From contig NZ_JAFMZZ010000001.1 in assembly GCF_017356245.1 (NCBI RefSeq), forward strand, positions 572,261 to 636,260: 64,000 bases of DNA, read 5' to 3'. The stretch's first letter is position 1, and each line of letters opens with the position of its first letter. This document shows positions 54,954 to 63,892 of this stretch, one piece after another. Source of the DNA: Bordetella petrii. GTDB taxonomy: Bacteria; Pseudomonadota; Gammaproteobacteria; Burkholderiales; Burkholderiaceae_B. The notes beneath the pieces were generated by a model. The model was given only the letters and a program-made list of their open reading frames with translations, was not told where the DNA came from and did no database searches. The position numbers and the translations under genes were made by a program.

Positions 54954-56569
54954 GGGTTCACCTCGGTTTCCAGGGCCGCCGCGGGCCGCGCCGGCCGTGC
55001 CGGCTGCCGCACGGATTGCGCGCGCGGCTTGCGGGACTTGTGCGCCATCCAGGCCAGCAAGGCGCCCGAAGCCAGCGCGGTCAGGTCGAAGCCGGCCATG
55101 ACCCAATCGCCCGCGGGCAGCGACACGCCCAGGTGGCGCTGGGTAGTCAGCGCGTTCAGTACCGGCAGGGCCAGCGCCATGCCGGAGGCCACCGCCAGCA
55201 GGTCGGGCCACATGCGCGCGCGGAACAGGAACGCATACGCGAACGCCAGGCCCCATGCGATGAAGAAGGCGCGGGTTTCCCAGGCGGCGCGGCCGGCCAG
55301 TTCGGCGGGCAACAGCCGGTTGGCCCAGAAATAGACGGCCAGGGCCACGCACAGGCCGGCGATGGCGCCCGCGTTCAGCGCGTCGACCAGCCGCAGCGAG
55401 AACGCCTGCTGCGCGGCCGCGCCGGCCTTCTGGCGGCGCTTGGCCACCCACAGCGCCAGCCCGGTGCCCACCATCGCGGTGCCGGCCAGGCTGACCAGGA
55501 AATACAGCCAGCGCAGCATCGGCTCGGCGAACAGGCCCAGGTGCAGGCCGATGATGGTGCCGGCCGTCACCATGGCCGCGCTGTCGGCGTCATGGCGCGC
55601 CAGCAGCCTGCCATCGGTCCCGTCAAAGCGCAGGCTGGGCGCGGCGCGCCCATAGGTGATGCGCTCATCGGGGGCGCGGCTCACCGACACCACCGCGCCC
55701 GACTTGCCGGGATTGGCCACCACCAGGCGGCCGGCGCGGCCGCCCTGCCACTCGGCCTGGGCCTGCTCGACCACCTGCCCCAGCGGCACCAGCGGCGCGG
55801 CATCCTTGCCCGCCGGGGCCGGGGCAAAGGCCGGGAACATGTCGTTGGTGAACTGGCGCGGGTTGTCGTAGGCCGCCGAGATGCCGGCCGGCAGCAGCAT
55901 GGCCATGAAGATCACCAGCCCGCTGAAAGTGATCATCAGATGAAACGGCAGACCCAGCACCGACAGCGCGTTATGGCCGTCCATCCAGGCCCGCTGGCCG
56001 CCCTTGCCGGGCCTGAAAGTAAAGAAATCGGCGAAGATCTTCTTGTGCGTGATCACCCCGCTGATGATGGCAACCAGCATGAACATGCCGGCGATGCAGG
56101 CCAGCCAGCGCCCCCACGGAAAGCCCATTTCCAGCTCGAAGTGAAAGCGGTACAGGAAGTCTCCGCCGCGTGTCTCGCGCGCCTTCAGTTCCTGCCCCGT
56201 GGCGGGGTCCAGCTTCACGCGCTTGAAGCCCCGCTCGCCCGGCGCGGGCTTGGGCACCTGGTACAGCACGCTCAGCAGCGGCTCGCGCGCGCTGGGCAGG
56301 CCGATGAACCAGCGCGTCGCGTCGGGCGCGTGCTGCGCCAGGTAGCGCTGGGCCACGCCGGCCGCCTGCGCGGCCGGCATGCCGGCCTGGCGCGACGGCA
56401 TCTCGGGCTGCATCCAGTGGGTGATCTCGGGGCGGAAAAACGCCAGCGTGCCGGTCAGGAACATGGCGAACAGCAGCCAGCCGAACACCAGCCCGGCCCA
56501 CGTGTGCAGCCACGACATCGCCTGCCGCAGGCCTTCGCCGTGCGCCGGCTTCGGTTGCGGCGGCCTCAT
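54950..56569 (-). CDS. PepSY-associated membrane protein (PiuB-like, iron uptake)
   Basis: A 539-residue inner-membrane protein starting MRPPQPKPAHGEGLRQ, with TM helices at about 17-40 (WLHTWAGLVFGWLLFAMFLT), around 190, 240, 375 and several more C-terminal. Periplasmic PepSY-like regions lie between. Family members such as PiuB or FoxB-type reductases sit beside siderophore receptors and may reduce ferric siderophores. The long upstream in-frame extension is a shadow of the DUF3649 gene. Both ends overlap neighbours by four bases, so the three genes are one coupled unit. Confidence 0.87.
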   Translation of the reverse strand: MRPPQPKPAHGEGLRQAMSWLHTWAGLVFGWLLFAMFLTGTLAFFRPEITHWMQPEMPSRQAGMPAAQAAGVAQRYLAQHAPDATRWFIGLPSAREPLLSVLYQVPKPAPGERGFKRVKLDPATGQELKARETRGGDFLYRFHFELEMGFPWGRWLACIAGMFMLVAIISGVITHKKIFADFFTFRPGKGGQRAWMDGHNALSVLGLPFHLMITFSGLVIFMAMLLPAGISAAYDNPRQFTNDMFPAFAPAPAGKDAAPLVPLGQVVEQAQAEWQGGRAGRLVVANPGKSGAVVSVSRAPDERITYGRAAPSLRFDGTDGRLLARHDADSAAMVTAGTIIGLHLGLFAEPMLRWLYFLVSLAGTAMVGTGLALWVAKRRQKAGAAAQQAFSLRLVDALNAGAIAGLCVALAVYFWANRLLPAELAGRAAWETRAFFIAWGLAFAYAFLFRARMWPDLLAVASGMALALPVLNALTTQRHLGVSLPAGDWVMAGFDLTALASGALLAWMAHKSRKPRAQSVRQPARPARPAAALETEVNP

Positions 56570-56871
56570 GCCATCCCCGCCGAGCGGCCCAGCCAGCACA
56601 GCGCCGCCAGCAGGACCGCGGGCATCAGCATGCCGGCCCAGGCGCGCCAGGCGTTGCGGGTGGCGAACACCCAGGTAACGCCGATGGCATAAACCACAAA
56701 GGCCGACAGCATGCCGGTGACCACGGCATCGGGCCGCGCCAGCGGCAGCCACACGGCCAGGCAGGCCGCAGTGGCCGACGCCAGGGCATAGCCGCCCAGC
56801 GCGGCCGCGCCCACGCGCGAGGCCACGGCCCATCGATAACGCGCCAGACTGGCGCCGGGAACAGGTTTCAC
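56566..56871 (-). CDS. DUF3649 family membrane protein, first gene of the Fur-box operon
   Basis: A 101-residue protein with three hydrophobic helices (ALGGYALASATAACLAVWLP, AVVTGMLSAFVVYAIGVTWV, MLMPAVLLAALCWLG) of the DUF3649 type. The GTG at 56871 is chosen because a Fur-box-like sequence lies at 56898-56916; any longer start would place that site inside the gene. The ribosome site is weak. It overlaps the PepSY gene by four bases. Confidence 0.75.
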   Translation of the reverse strand: MKPVPGASLARYRWAVASRVGAAALGGYALASATAACLAVWLPLARPDAVVTGMLSAFVVYAIGVTWVFATRNAWRAWAGMLMPAVLLAALCWLGRSAGMA

Positions 56872-56897
56872 GGGGTGCTCGATGCTGCGAATAATTT

Positions 56898-56916
56898 GAG
56901 AATTATAATCATTCTT
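56898..56916. promoter_or_regulatory. Fur-box-like site for the DUF3649-PepSY-DUF3325 operon
   Basis: GAGAATTATAATCATTCTT matches 15 of the 19 bases of the classic consensus GATAATGATAATCATTATC. It lies 27 bases before the proposed GTG start and 48 bases after the end of the TonB receptor gene. Iron repression of the membrane operon is the direct inference. Confidence 0.75.
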
Positions 56917-56963
56917 AATGTCATCACCAGGCCCGCCCATGCGGGCGAGGCCGGCAGCCGGTA

Positions 56964-59438
56964 TTACCAGCGGTAGCGCACCGCCGCCTTCACGGTGCGG
57001 TCGTAGCCGTACCAGCACCAGTTCTCGTCGATGCACGACGCCACGTAGCGTTTGTCGAACAGGTTGGCCACGTTCAGGCTGACCTGCCAGCCTTTCAGGG
57101 CCGGCTGCCTGCGCCCCAGGTCGTAATCCAGCCCCAGGTCGAACAGCGTGGCGCCGGGCACCCGGAATGTATTGCCGGAATCGCCCCAGGTCTCGCCCAG
57201 GTAGCGCACGCCCGCCCCCACGCCCAGGCCGGCCAACGGCCCTTGCTGCAGTTCATAGCGCACCCACGCCGATGCCTGGTGCTTGGGCACGGCCACCGGC
57301 TGGGTGCCCTTCAGGCTGACGCCGGCGCTGTTGGGGTTGTCCTTGGTATAGGCGTTCTGCATCCAGCTGTACGATGCGATCACGCTCAGGCCGTCGATGG
57401 GCTCGCTGCGGGCTTCGAGCTCGAGCCCGCGCGTGCGCACTTCACCCGCCTGGATGTTGCAGCGGCCGCCATTGCAGATGTGCGAAGGGTCGGGGTCGGT
57501 GGTGGTGAGGTTCTTGCGGCGCAGGTCGAACAGCGCCGCGGTCAGCAGCGTGCGCGAGCCCGGCGGCTCGTACTTCACGCCCAGCTCGTACTGCTCGCCC
57601 TCTATCGGATCGAACGGCTGGTTGTTCCAGCCCGTGCCGCTTTGCGGCTCGAACGATTCCGAATAGCTGAAGTACGGCGCCACGCCATTGTCGAACAAAT
57701 ACAGCAGGCCGGCCCGCCCCGTGAACGCCTGGGCGCGCTGCGGCGAGTGCGTGCGCACGCCGGTCTCGAGGTTGGTGGTGTCGGACATGGTGCGCGCCCA
57801 ATCGTAGCGGCCGCCCAGCAACACCGACAGGCGGCCCACCTTGATCTGGTCCTGCAGGTACAGGCCGGTCTGGTACTGCTTCTGCGTCTGGTCGCTGGTG
57901 AACGGCGGCAGTTCATAACCCATGTCGTAGTCCGGGTTCCAGGTGTCCAGGTTGAAGTCGCTGACGCCCCAGCGCGACGCCGATTGCGTGTCGGTCTTGA
58001 TGTGCTGGTAGTCGAAGCCCAGCAGCACCTTGTGGCTGAACGCCCCGGTCTTGAAGTCGGCCTGCACGTTGTTGTCCAGCGTCAGCGCGTCGAATTGCAC
58101 GTCGGTGCCGATCATGCCGCGCATCAGGTAGCGGTACACGCCCGGGTCGGCCCAGCCGCTGTTGTAGATGCTGCGGTATTCCGCGTCGGCGTGTACGTAG
58201 CGGAAATTCTGGCTGGCCTTGAAGGTATCGTTGAAGCGGTGGGTGAACTCGTAGCCCAGCGAATAATGCTTGCGGTCGCTGCGTTCGAAACCCTTGTCGC
58301 CATCGTAGAAGCTGCGCGAGAAACGGCTGCCGTCGGGCAGTTCGTACACCGTGCCCATGGCCGGCAGCGAGCCATAAGAACCCATGTCCGGGTCATGCTG
58401 GAAGTGCGTCAGCACGGTCAGCTGCGTGTCGGCCGAAGGCTGGTAGCTGAACGACGGCGATATGTAATAGCGGCGCTCTTTGGTGTCGTGCTGCTGGCCG
58501 TCCGCCTTGTAGCCCGACCCCACTACCCGGTACAGGAACTTGCCCTCTTCATCCAGGCGCCCGCCCACATCGGCCATGCCGCGCAGCAGCGAATCGGTGC
58601 CGAACTCGACGCCGACCTCATTGACCTGCCCGTCGACCGGCCGCTTGCTGACCTGGTTGACCACGCCGCCCGGCCCGCCCTGGCCGTACAGCACCGACGA
58701 CGGCCCCTTCAGCACATCGACGCGTTCCAGGCGGTAGGCGTCGACCTGCGGCAGGGCATCGCGGCCGCCGAATACGCGCAGGCCGTCCAGGTAGGTGGTG
58801 GCCGCGAAGCCGCGTATGGTGAACTGGTCCAGCCGCGTGGCCGTCGCGCCGCGCGTTTCCACCGCCACGCCCGGGGTATAGCGCAGCACCTGGTTCAGCG
58901 TATTGGCGCCCTGCTGCGCGATCTGGTCCTGCGTGATCACCGAGATCGACTGCGGGGTTTCCAGCAGCGGCGTGTCGGTCTTGGTGGCCGAGGCCGCCAC
59001 CAGCGACACCACGCCATAGGTCTGGCCCTTGCCGGTTTCGCCGCTGCCCTGCACCAGCACCGGCGCCAGGCTGACCGTGTCGCCCGAGGCAGGCAGGCGC
59101 CGCAGCACCCAGCCGCCCGCGCCCGGCCGGGCTTCCAGTCCCGTACCCTGCAGAATGGTATTGAACCCCTCGCCCACCGAATAGCTGCCCTGCAGCCCCG
59201 CGGCCGTCAGGCCGGCCACCAGGCGTGTGTCGAAAGAAATCAGCACGCCCGCCTGCCGCGCGTAGGCGGTCAGCACTTCGCCCAGCGGCCCGGCCGGCAC
59301 CGAATAGCCACGGGCGGCCGCGGCGGCGGTCTGCGCATGCGCCGCGGGTGGCAGGGTCGCCAGGCCGGCTGCGGCCAGCGCCAGAACCAGGACGGGCAGC
59401 GCGCCGGCCGGCGCGGCGCCGCGGCTGCGGCGCGGCAT
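56964..59438 (-). CDS. TonB-dependent siderophore receptor with STN signalling domain
   Basis: An 824-residue outer-membrane receptor. Signal peptide ends near AHA-Q (35/36). An STN domain (about 44-113; YSVPAGPLGEVLTAYARQAG) can contact the FecR-type regulator. The plug begins near ETPQSISVITQDQIAQQGAN with RGFAATTYLDGLRVFG. The barrel follows and ends in aromatic RYRW. Cys pairs are seen in CNGGRCN and CIDENWCWYGYD. Of the FecA/FpvA transducer class; the ligand is a ferric siderophore of unknown type. It follows the FecR gene by 141 bases. The start at MPRRSRG gives a clean signal peptide. Confidence 0.92.
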   Translation of the reverse strand: MPRRSRGAAPAGALPVLVLALAAAGLATLPPAAHAQTAAAAARGYSVPAGPLGEVLTAYARQAGVLISFDTRLVAGLTAAGLQGSYSVGEGFNTILQGTGLEARPGAGGWVLRRLPASGDTVSLAPVLVQGSGETGKGQTYGVVSLVAASATKTDTPLLETPQSISVITQDQIAQQGANTLNQVLRYTPGVAVETRGATATRLDQFTIRGFAATTYLDGLRVFGGRDALPQVDAYRLERVDVLKGPSSVLYGQGGPGGVVNQVSKRPVDGQVNEVGVEFGTDSLLRGMADVGGRLDEEGKFLYRVVGSGYKADGQQHDTKERRYYISPSFSYQPSADTQLTVLTHFQHDPDMGSYGSLPAMGTVYELPDGSRFSRSFYDGDKGFERSDRKHYSLGYEFTHRFNDTFKASQNFRYVHADAEYRSIYNSGWADPGVYRYLMRGMIGTDVQFDALTLDNNVQADFKTGAFSHKVLLGFDYQHIKTDTQSASRWGVSDFNLDTWNPDYDMGYELPPFTSDQTQKQYQTGLYLQDQIKVGRLSVLLGGRYDWARTMSDTTNLETGVRTHSPQRAQAFTGRAGLLYLFDNGVAPYFSYSESFEPQSGTGWNNQPFDPIEGEQYELGVKYEPPGSRTLLTAALFDLRRKNLTTTDPDPSHICNGGRCNIQAGEVRTRGLELEARSEPIDGLSVIASYSWMQNAYTKDNPNSAGVSLKGTQPVAVPKHQASAWVRYELQQGPLAGLGVGAGVRYLGETWGDSGNTFRVPGATLFDLGLDYDLGRRQPALKGWQVSLNVANLFDKRYVASCIDENWCWYGYDRTVKAAVRYRW

Positions 59439-59579
59439 GCCGCCAATATGGGCCGCGAGGAAAGGGGCAAGAAAGGACAAGACGGAAGCTCCTGCAAGAA
59501 TTGAAGGTTTGCAGCAGCTATTCCGCACGAGCGCGGCCAACCTGCAGCCGCGCGGGCCGCCAAATTGCAACAAATGAAT

Positions 59580-60542
59580 TCAAACCGAGCCGACGCCCCC
59601 CGTGCCGGCGCTTTCGACCCGCACCCACCAGGGGCCCCAGTGGGTGATCGAGATGGGCAAGGTGTGCCGCAGCATGGCCAGGGCCAGGTCGGTGTCGTCC
59701 AGCGGAAACACGCCCGACACCGGCAGCCCGGCCACCTCGGCGCTGGCCGACAGCGCCCCCGGGCGATAGCGGGCCAGCTGCGCCAGCACCGCATCCAGTC
59801 GGTCGCCATTGGCCACCAGCAGGCCGTCGGCCCAGGCGCCCCCGCCAGGCTCGGCCGGCCCCTCGTGCCAGGCGCCATGCCGCCGCGACAGCGCGCTGCC
59901 CGCACTCAGCAGGCGCGCCCCGCCATCGCGCCCCAGCACCTTCAGGCTGCCTTCATAGACATCGATGCGGGCGCCGCCGGCCTCGCGCAACAGCGCGAAG
60001 CGCGCGTGCAGCGCCTCGACCCGGCTGTCGGCGGCCGACACCACCAGCGGCGCCATGCCGTCGGCGTCCTGGATCAGGATGCCCATCTGGCCGCGCCACA
60101 GCGTCAATTGCCGCTGTCCGCCGCCGATCTCGGCCGACACCGCGGTATCGCTGGCCAGGTCCATGCGAATGTCGCCGGGCAGCAGCACGCGCCTGCGCTC
60201 GCCCACGCGCGTGCTGTAGTCGGACAGCAGCCGCTGCCAGGGGGTCCATTCGCGCACCGCCGCGCCTGTGCCGCCCAGCACCAGCGCGGCGGCCAGGCCC
60301 TTGAGCACGGCGCGGCGCGGGCGCGAGCGCGGCTGGCCGGCCAGGTGCGCATGGGCGAAGTCGGCGGGAATGCCGCGCACCGCGCGGGCCAGGCTTTCCA
60401 GGCGCGCCCAGGCGCTTTCGTGGCGCGGGTCGGCGGCCCGCCAGCGCGTACAGGCCTGCGCCGCGGCAGCCCCGCCCTCGCCCGACTGCAGCTTGACCCA
60501 CCACGCAATCGCCTCGCGCACAACCGGATCGTCTTGCGGCAT
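59580..60542 (-). CDS. FecR-type anti-sigma / signal transducer
   Basis: A 320-residue inner-membrane protein. The FecR N-terminal region (1-45; EAIAWWVKLQSGEGG and RHESAWARLESLA) binds the sigma factor. One TM helix is at about 77-96 (RRAVLKGLAAALVLGGTGAA). The periplasmic FecR domain (about 108-205) has VGERRRVLLPGDIRMDLASD. GGAGGAATGAGGCC before ATG sets the start, four bases after the sigma-factor stop. It should relay receptor occupancy to the sigma factor. Confidence 0.9.
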   Translation of the reverse strand: MPQDDPVVREAIAWWVKLQSGEGGAAAAQACTRWRAADPRHESAWARLESLARAVRGIPADFAHAHLAGQPRSRPRRAVLKGLAAALVLGGTGAAVREWTPWQRLLSDYSTRVGERRRVLLPGDIRMDLASDTAVSAEIGGGQRQLTLWRGQMGILIQDADGMAPLVVSAADSRVEALHARFALLREAGGARIDVYEGSLKVLGRDGGARLLSAGSALSRRHGAWHEGPAEPGGGAWADGLLVANGDRLDAVLAQLARYRPGALSASAEVAGLPVSGVFPLDDTDLALAMLRHTLPISITHWGPWWVRVESAGTGGVGSV

Positions 60543-60546
60543 GGCC

Positions 60547-61071
60547 TCATTCCTCCAGGCAGGCATAACAAGCGGCCAGCGCACGCGTCATGTATTGCTG
60601 CACCGAACTCAGCGAAACGCCCAGCCGTTCGGCGATCTCGGCATAGCCCAGCCCGTCTACCTGGGCCAGCACAAATGCCTGCCGCACCCTGTCGGGCAGG
60701 CCCGCCAGCATCCGGTCCAGCGCGGTAATCTGCTGCACGACCACGGCGCGCAGCTCGGCCGACGGCTGCTGCGGCTCGGGCAGCGCCGCCAGATAATCCA
60801 GGTAAGCCTGCTCCAGGCTGGCGCGTCGGTAGTGGTCCAGCAGCAGGCCATGGGCGATGGTGCGCAGGAACGGCCGCGCCTGCGCGGCATGCACCTGCTT
60901 GCGCCCCGCCATGACGCGCACGAAGACATCCTGGGCCAGGTCTTCCGCCCGGAAAGGGCTGCCCAGCTTGCCTCGCAGCCAGCGGAACAGCCAGGGCTGA
61001 TGGTCGCGGTAGAGCACATCCACGGGCACCGGCGCGGGCGCGGCCGGCCCGCACGGCGTAGAGGTCTTCAC
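60547..61071 (-). CDS. FecI-type ECF sigma factor
   Basis: A 174-residue sigma factor. Region 2 has LYRDHQPWLFRWLRGKLGS and FRAEDLAQDVFVRVMAG. Region 4 has LDRMLAGLPDRVRQAFVLAQ and GYAEIAERLGVSLSSVQQYM. The GTG at 61071 is chosen because a longer in-frame ATG at 61128 would start inside the Fur-box-like site (61108-61126). FecI itself is 173 residues, which supports this. It directs RNA polymerase to iron-uptake promoters when the receptor is loaded. Confidence 0.88.
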   Translation of the reverse strand: MKTSTPCGPAAPAPVPVDVLYRDHQPWLFRWLRGKLGSPFRAEDLAQDVFVRVMAGRKQVHAAQARPFLRTIAHGLLLDHYRRASLEQAYLDYLAALPEPQQPSAELRAVVVQQITALDRMLAGLPDRVRQAFVLAQVDGLGYAEIAERLGVSLSSVQQYMTRALAACYACLEE

Positions 61072-61107
61072 GGCAAGCGGGGGAAGCGGAAAAGCGAAAT
61101 AGTAATT

Positions 61108-61126
61108 GATAACCAATATTATTATC
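61108..61126. promoter_or_regulatory. Fur-box-like site upstream of the sigma-factor gene
   Basis: Read on the minus strand, GATAATAATATTGGTTATC matches 15 of 19 bases of the Fur consensus. It is 37 bases before the chosen GTG and between the sigma-factor gene and the end of zapE. Iron-dependent control of the fecI-fecR-receptor operon is the likely role. Confidence 0.78.
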
Positions 61127-61167
61127 AATCACTGCGCCGACCGGGCCGCCCGCCCGCGGCGCGCGCG

Positions 61168-62259
61168 CTACAGTCCGACCGTCAGGCGGCGCTCGGACTC
61201 CAGGTATTCGCGCGACTGCATTTCCAGGATGCGCGACACGGTGCGGTGGAATTCATTGGCCAGCGCGCCCTCGGTGTACAGCTCTTCGGGCTCGCATTCG
61301 GCCGACATGATCAGCTTGATCTTGTGGTCGTAGAACACATCGATCAGCCAGGTGAAGCGGCGCGCCTCGGACGCCTGGCGCGGCCCCATGCGCGGCACGT
61401 CCGACAGGATCACGGCGTGGAAGCGGCTGGCCAGCTCCAGGTAGTCGTTCTGCGAGCGCGGGCCGCCGCACAGCGTGGCGAAATCGAACCACACCACCGA
61501 GCCCGCCAGCGCCAGGGCGCGGATCTCGCGGTGTTCGATGTGCAGCACCGGTTCCTGGGGTGGCGTATCGGCCAGCCGGTCGAAAGCGTCCTGCAGGGCG
61601 GCGCGCGCCTGTTCGTCCAGGGGCGTGTGATAGCACTGCACCTGTTCCAGCGAACGGCGGCGGTAATCGACGCCGGCGTCCACATTCAGGATGTCCATGC
61701 GCTTCTGGATCAGCTCGATGGCCGGCAGAATGCGGTCGCGATGCAGGCCGTCGGGGTACAGGGTGGAGGGTTCGTAATTCGAAGTCATCACGAACGACGT
61801 GCCGTATTCGAACAGCTTGAGCAGCAAGCGGTACAGAATCATGGCGTCGGCCACGTCGGACACGTGGAACTCGTCGAAGCAGATCAGCCGGTAGCGCTTG
61901 GCCACCCGGCGCGCCACTTCATCCAGCGGGTCTTGCATGCCCTTGACGCTTTCCAGCTCGCGGTGCACGCCGCGGATGAACTCATGAAAGTGCAGCCGCG
62001 TCTTGCGCACCACCGGCACGGTGGCATAGAAGGCGTCCATCAGGAAGCTCTTGCCGCGCCCCACCCCGCCCCACAGGTACACGCCGCGCGGCACGTCGGG
62101 CCGGTTCAGCAGCTTCTTCAGCGCATTCGAGCGCATGGCCTTGAAGCTGACCCAGTCGTCGTAATAGGCCTGCAGCCGGTCGACCGCCTGCTTCTGCGCC
62201 GCGTCGGATTGGTAGCCCCGCTCCGCCAGGGCCTGTTCGTAGTATTCGCGGACGTTCAT
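61168..62259 (-). CDS. zapE: ZapE: cell-division AFG1-type ATPase
   Basis: A 363-residue AFG1-like P-loop ATPase. Walker A is LWGGVGRGKSFLMDAF. Walker B region is LICFDEFHVSDVADAMIL. The family-specific tail has RRFTWLIDVFYDHKIKLIMS. ZapE acts at the division ring under stress and low oxygen in E. coli. It lies downstream of lpdA with a terminator and a hairpin repeat between them, so it has its own promoter. Confidence 0.94.
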   Translation of the reverse strand: MNVREYYEQALAERGYQSDAAQKQAVDRLQAYYDDWVSFKAMRSNALKKLLNRPDVPRGVYLWGGVGRGKSFLMDAFYATVPVVRKTRLHFHEFIRGVHRELESVKGMQDPLDEVARRVAKRYRLICFDEFHVSDVADAMILYRLLLKLFEYGTSFVMTSNYEPSTLYPDGLHRDRILPAIELIQKRMDILNVDAGVDYRRRSLEQVQCYHTPLDEQARAALQDAFDRLADTPPQEPVLHIEHREIRALALAGSVVWFDFATLCGGPRSQNDYLELASRFHAVILSDVPRMGPRQASEARRFTWLIDVFYDHKIKLIMSAECEPEELYTEGALANEFHRTVSRILEMQSREYLESERRLTVGL

Positions 62260-62276
62260 GTCGCAGCAGCAAACCC

Positions 62277-62300
62277 AAAAAAAGGCGGCCCCGCCGCCTT
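62277..62300 (-). terminator. Rho-independent terminator after the lpdA operon
   Basis: On the minus strand the stem AAGGCGGC / GCCGCCTT (8 bp, loop GGG) is followed by a run of seven T. It lies 165 bases after lpdA and 18 bases before zapE. It is the only textbook terminator I found in the window. Confidence 0.85.
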
Positions 62301-62331
62301 GACTGTCTACAGAGGCATTGCCGGATCATTG

Positions 62332-62444
62332 CCAGGTGTCAGGCTCCCGGAAGGGTGCCTGACACCGAAGCGGATAGATATTCTTGCTGAAGCAAGATTG
62401 TCTGCTCACTTCGGTGTCTGACACCTTCGGAGTCAGACACCTGG
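62332..62444. repeat. Dispersed hairpin repeat, copy E (two perfect hairpins)
   Basis: Hairpin 1 (62335-62366) has perfect arms GGTGTCAGGC and GCCTGACACC. Hairpin 2 (62413-62441) has perfect arms GGTGTCTGAC and GTCAGACACC. The outer ends CCAGGTGTC and GACACCTGG also pair. The 46-base centre is longer than in copies A, C and D and contains its own hairpin CTTGC-TGAA-GCAAG. It begins 20 bases after lpdA and lies before the terminator. Confidence 0.9.
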
Positions 62445-62464
62445 CAGATCTGGCCGCAGCCGCG

Positions 62465-63892
62465 TCAGAAATTCAGCGCGCGCTTGTCCACCGCCAGCGC
62501 CGCTTCCTTCACGGCCTCGGACAGCGTCGGGTGCGCATGGCAGATGCGCGCGATGTCTTCGGCCGCGCCGCGGAATTCCATGATGGTGACCGCTTCGGAA
62601 ATCAGCTCGGAAGCCATCGGGCCCACGATGTGCACGCCTAGCACTTCGTCGGTCTTGGCGTCGGCGATGACCTTGGCAAAACCCGTGGTGTCGCCCAGCG
62701 CGCGAGCGCGGCCGTTGGCCAGGAACGGGAAGCTGCCGGCCTTGTATTCGCGGCCTTCCTTCTTCAGCTGCTGCTCGGTCTTGCCCACCCAGGCAATCTC
62801 GGGCGAGGTGTAGATGACCCACGGCACGGTATCGAAATTGACATGGCCATGCTGTCCGGCAATGCGCTCGGCCACCGCCACGCCTTCTTCCTCGGCCTTG
62901 TGCGCCAGCATCGGGCCGCGCACCACATCGCCCACGGCCCACACGTTGGGCAGGTTGGTCTTGCAGTCGCCGTCCACCTCGACAAAGCCGCGCGCGTCCA
63001 GCTTCAGGCCCACGCCCTCGGCATTCAGGCCGCCGGTGTAGGGCACGCGGCCGATCGAGACGATCAGCTTGTCGACCACCAGTTTCTGCTCGCCGCCCTT
63101 GGCATCGGTGTAAGGCACCGTCACCTGCTTGGCCGTGGCCTTGATCTCGCCGATTTTCACGCCCATCTGGATGTCCAGGCCCTGCTTGCCGAACGCCTTC
63201 AGCGCTTCTTTGGCCACCTGCTGATCGGCCGCGGCCAGGAACTCCGGCATGGCTTCCAGAATGGTGACCTCGGCGCCCAGGCGGCGCCACACGCTGCCCA
63301 TTTCCAGGCCGATCACGCCGGCGCCGATCACGCCCAGCTTCTTCGGCACGGCATCGATGTTCAGCGCGCCGTCGTTGGACAGCACGACCTTTTCATCGAA
63401 CGGCAGGCCCGGCAGTTCGCGCGCCGACGACCCGGTCGCCACGACCACGTGCTTGGCCACCAGCTCTTCTTCGGCCGTGCCGCTGACCTTGATGGCATAG
63501 CCGCCGTCGGCCTTGCCCACGAAAGCGCCCTTGCCATGGAAGAACGTGACCTTGTTCTTCTTGAACAGGTACAAAATGCCGTCGTTGTTCTGCTTGACCA
63601 CCGTATTCTTGCGGCCGATCAGCGTGTCCAGCTTCAGGCTGACGCCCTTGACCTCGATGCCGTGCTCGGCAAAGTGGTGATTGGCCTGCTCGAAGTGTTC
63701 GGACGACTGCAGCAGCGCCTTGGACGGAATGCAGCCCACGTTGGTGCAGGTGCCGCCGGGCGCCGGACCGCCCTGGCCGTTCTGCCAGGCGTCGATGCAG
63801 GCCACCGACATACCCAGTTGCGCGGCGCGAATGGCGGCGATGTACCCGCCGGGACCGGCACCGATGACGACGACGTCAAATTGTTTGGACAT
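62465..63892 (-). CDS. lpdA: LpdA: dihydrolipoyl dehydrogenase (E3)
   Basis: A 475-residue FAD enzyme that reoxidises dihydrolipoyl groups of 2-oxoacid dehydrogenase complexes with [18 protein letters not shown] binds FAD. The redox Cys pair is in [37 protein letters not shown] binds NAD. The catalytic His-Glu is in [16 protein letters not shown]. The 108 bases from its start to the window edge hold no gene; odhB (E2) probably lies beyond. Position next to zapE fits the odhA-odhB-lpd operon of Bordetella relatives. Confidence 0.95.
   Translation of the reverse strand: MSKQFDVVVIGAGPGGYIAAIRAAQLGMSVACIDAWQNGQGGPAPGGTCTNVGCIPSKALLQSSEHFEQANHHFAEHGIEVKGVSLKLDTLIGRKNTVVKQNNDGILYLFKKNKVTFFHGKGAFVGKADGGYAIKVSGTAEEELVAKHVVVATGSSARELPGLPFDEKVVLSNDGALNIDAVPKKLGVIGAGVIGLEMGSVWRRLGAEVTILEAMPEFLAAADQQVAKEALKAFGKQGLDIQMGVKIGEIKATAKQVTVPYTDAKGGEQKLVVDKLIVSIGRVPYTGGLNAEGVGLKLDARGFVEVDGDCKTNLPNVWAVGDVVRGPMLAHKAEEEGVAVAERIAGQHGHVNFDTVPWVIYTSPEIAWVGKTEQQLKKEGREYKAGSFPFLANGRARALGDTTGFAKVIADAKTDEVLGVHIVGPMASELISEAVTIMEFRGAAEDIARICHAHPTLSEAVKEAALAVDKRALNF

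Noticed and set aside
57243..59504. Long plus-strand frame (about 750 codons) opposite the TonB receptor gene
   Set aside because: The translation is His/Gln/Arg-rich and antisense to a well-defined receptor with signal peptide, STN, plug and barrel.
61072..61128. Longer start (MIIILVINYY...) for the FecI-type sigma factor
   Set aside because: It would lie within the Fur-box-like site and adds residues not found in FecI proteins.
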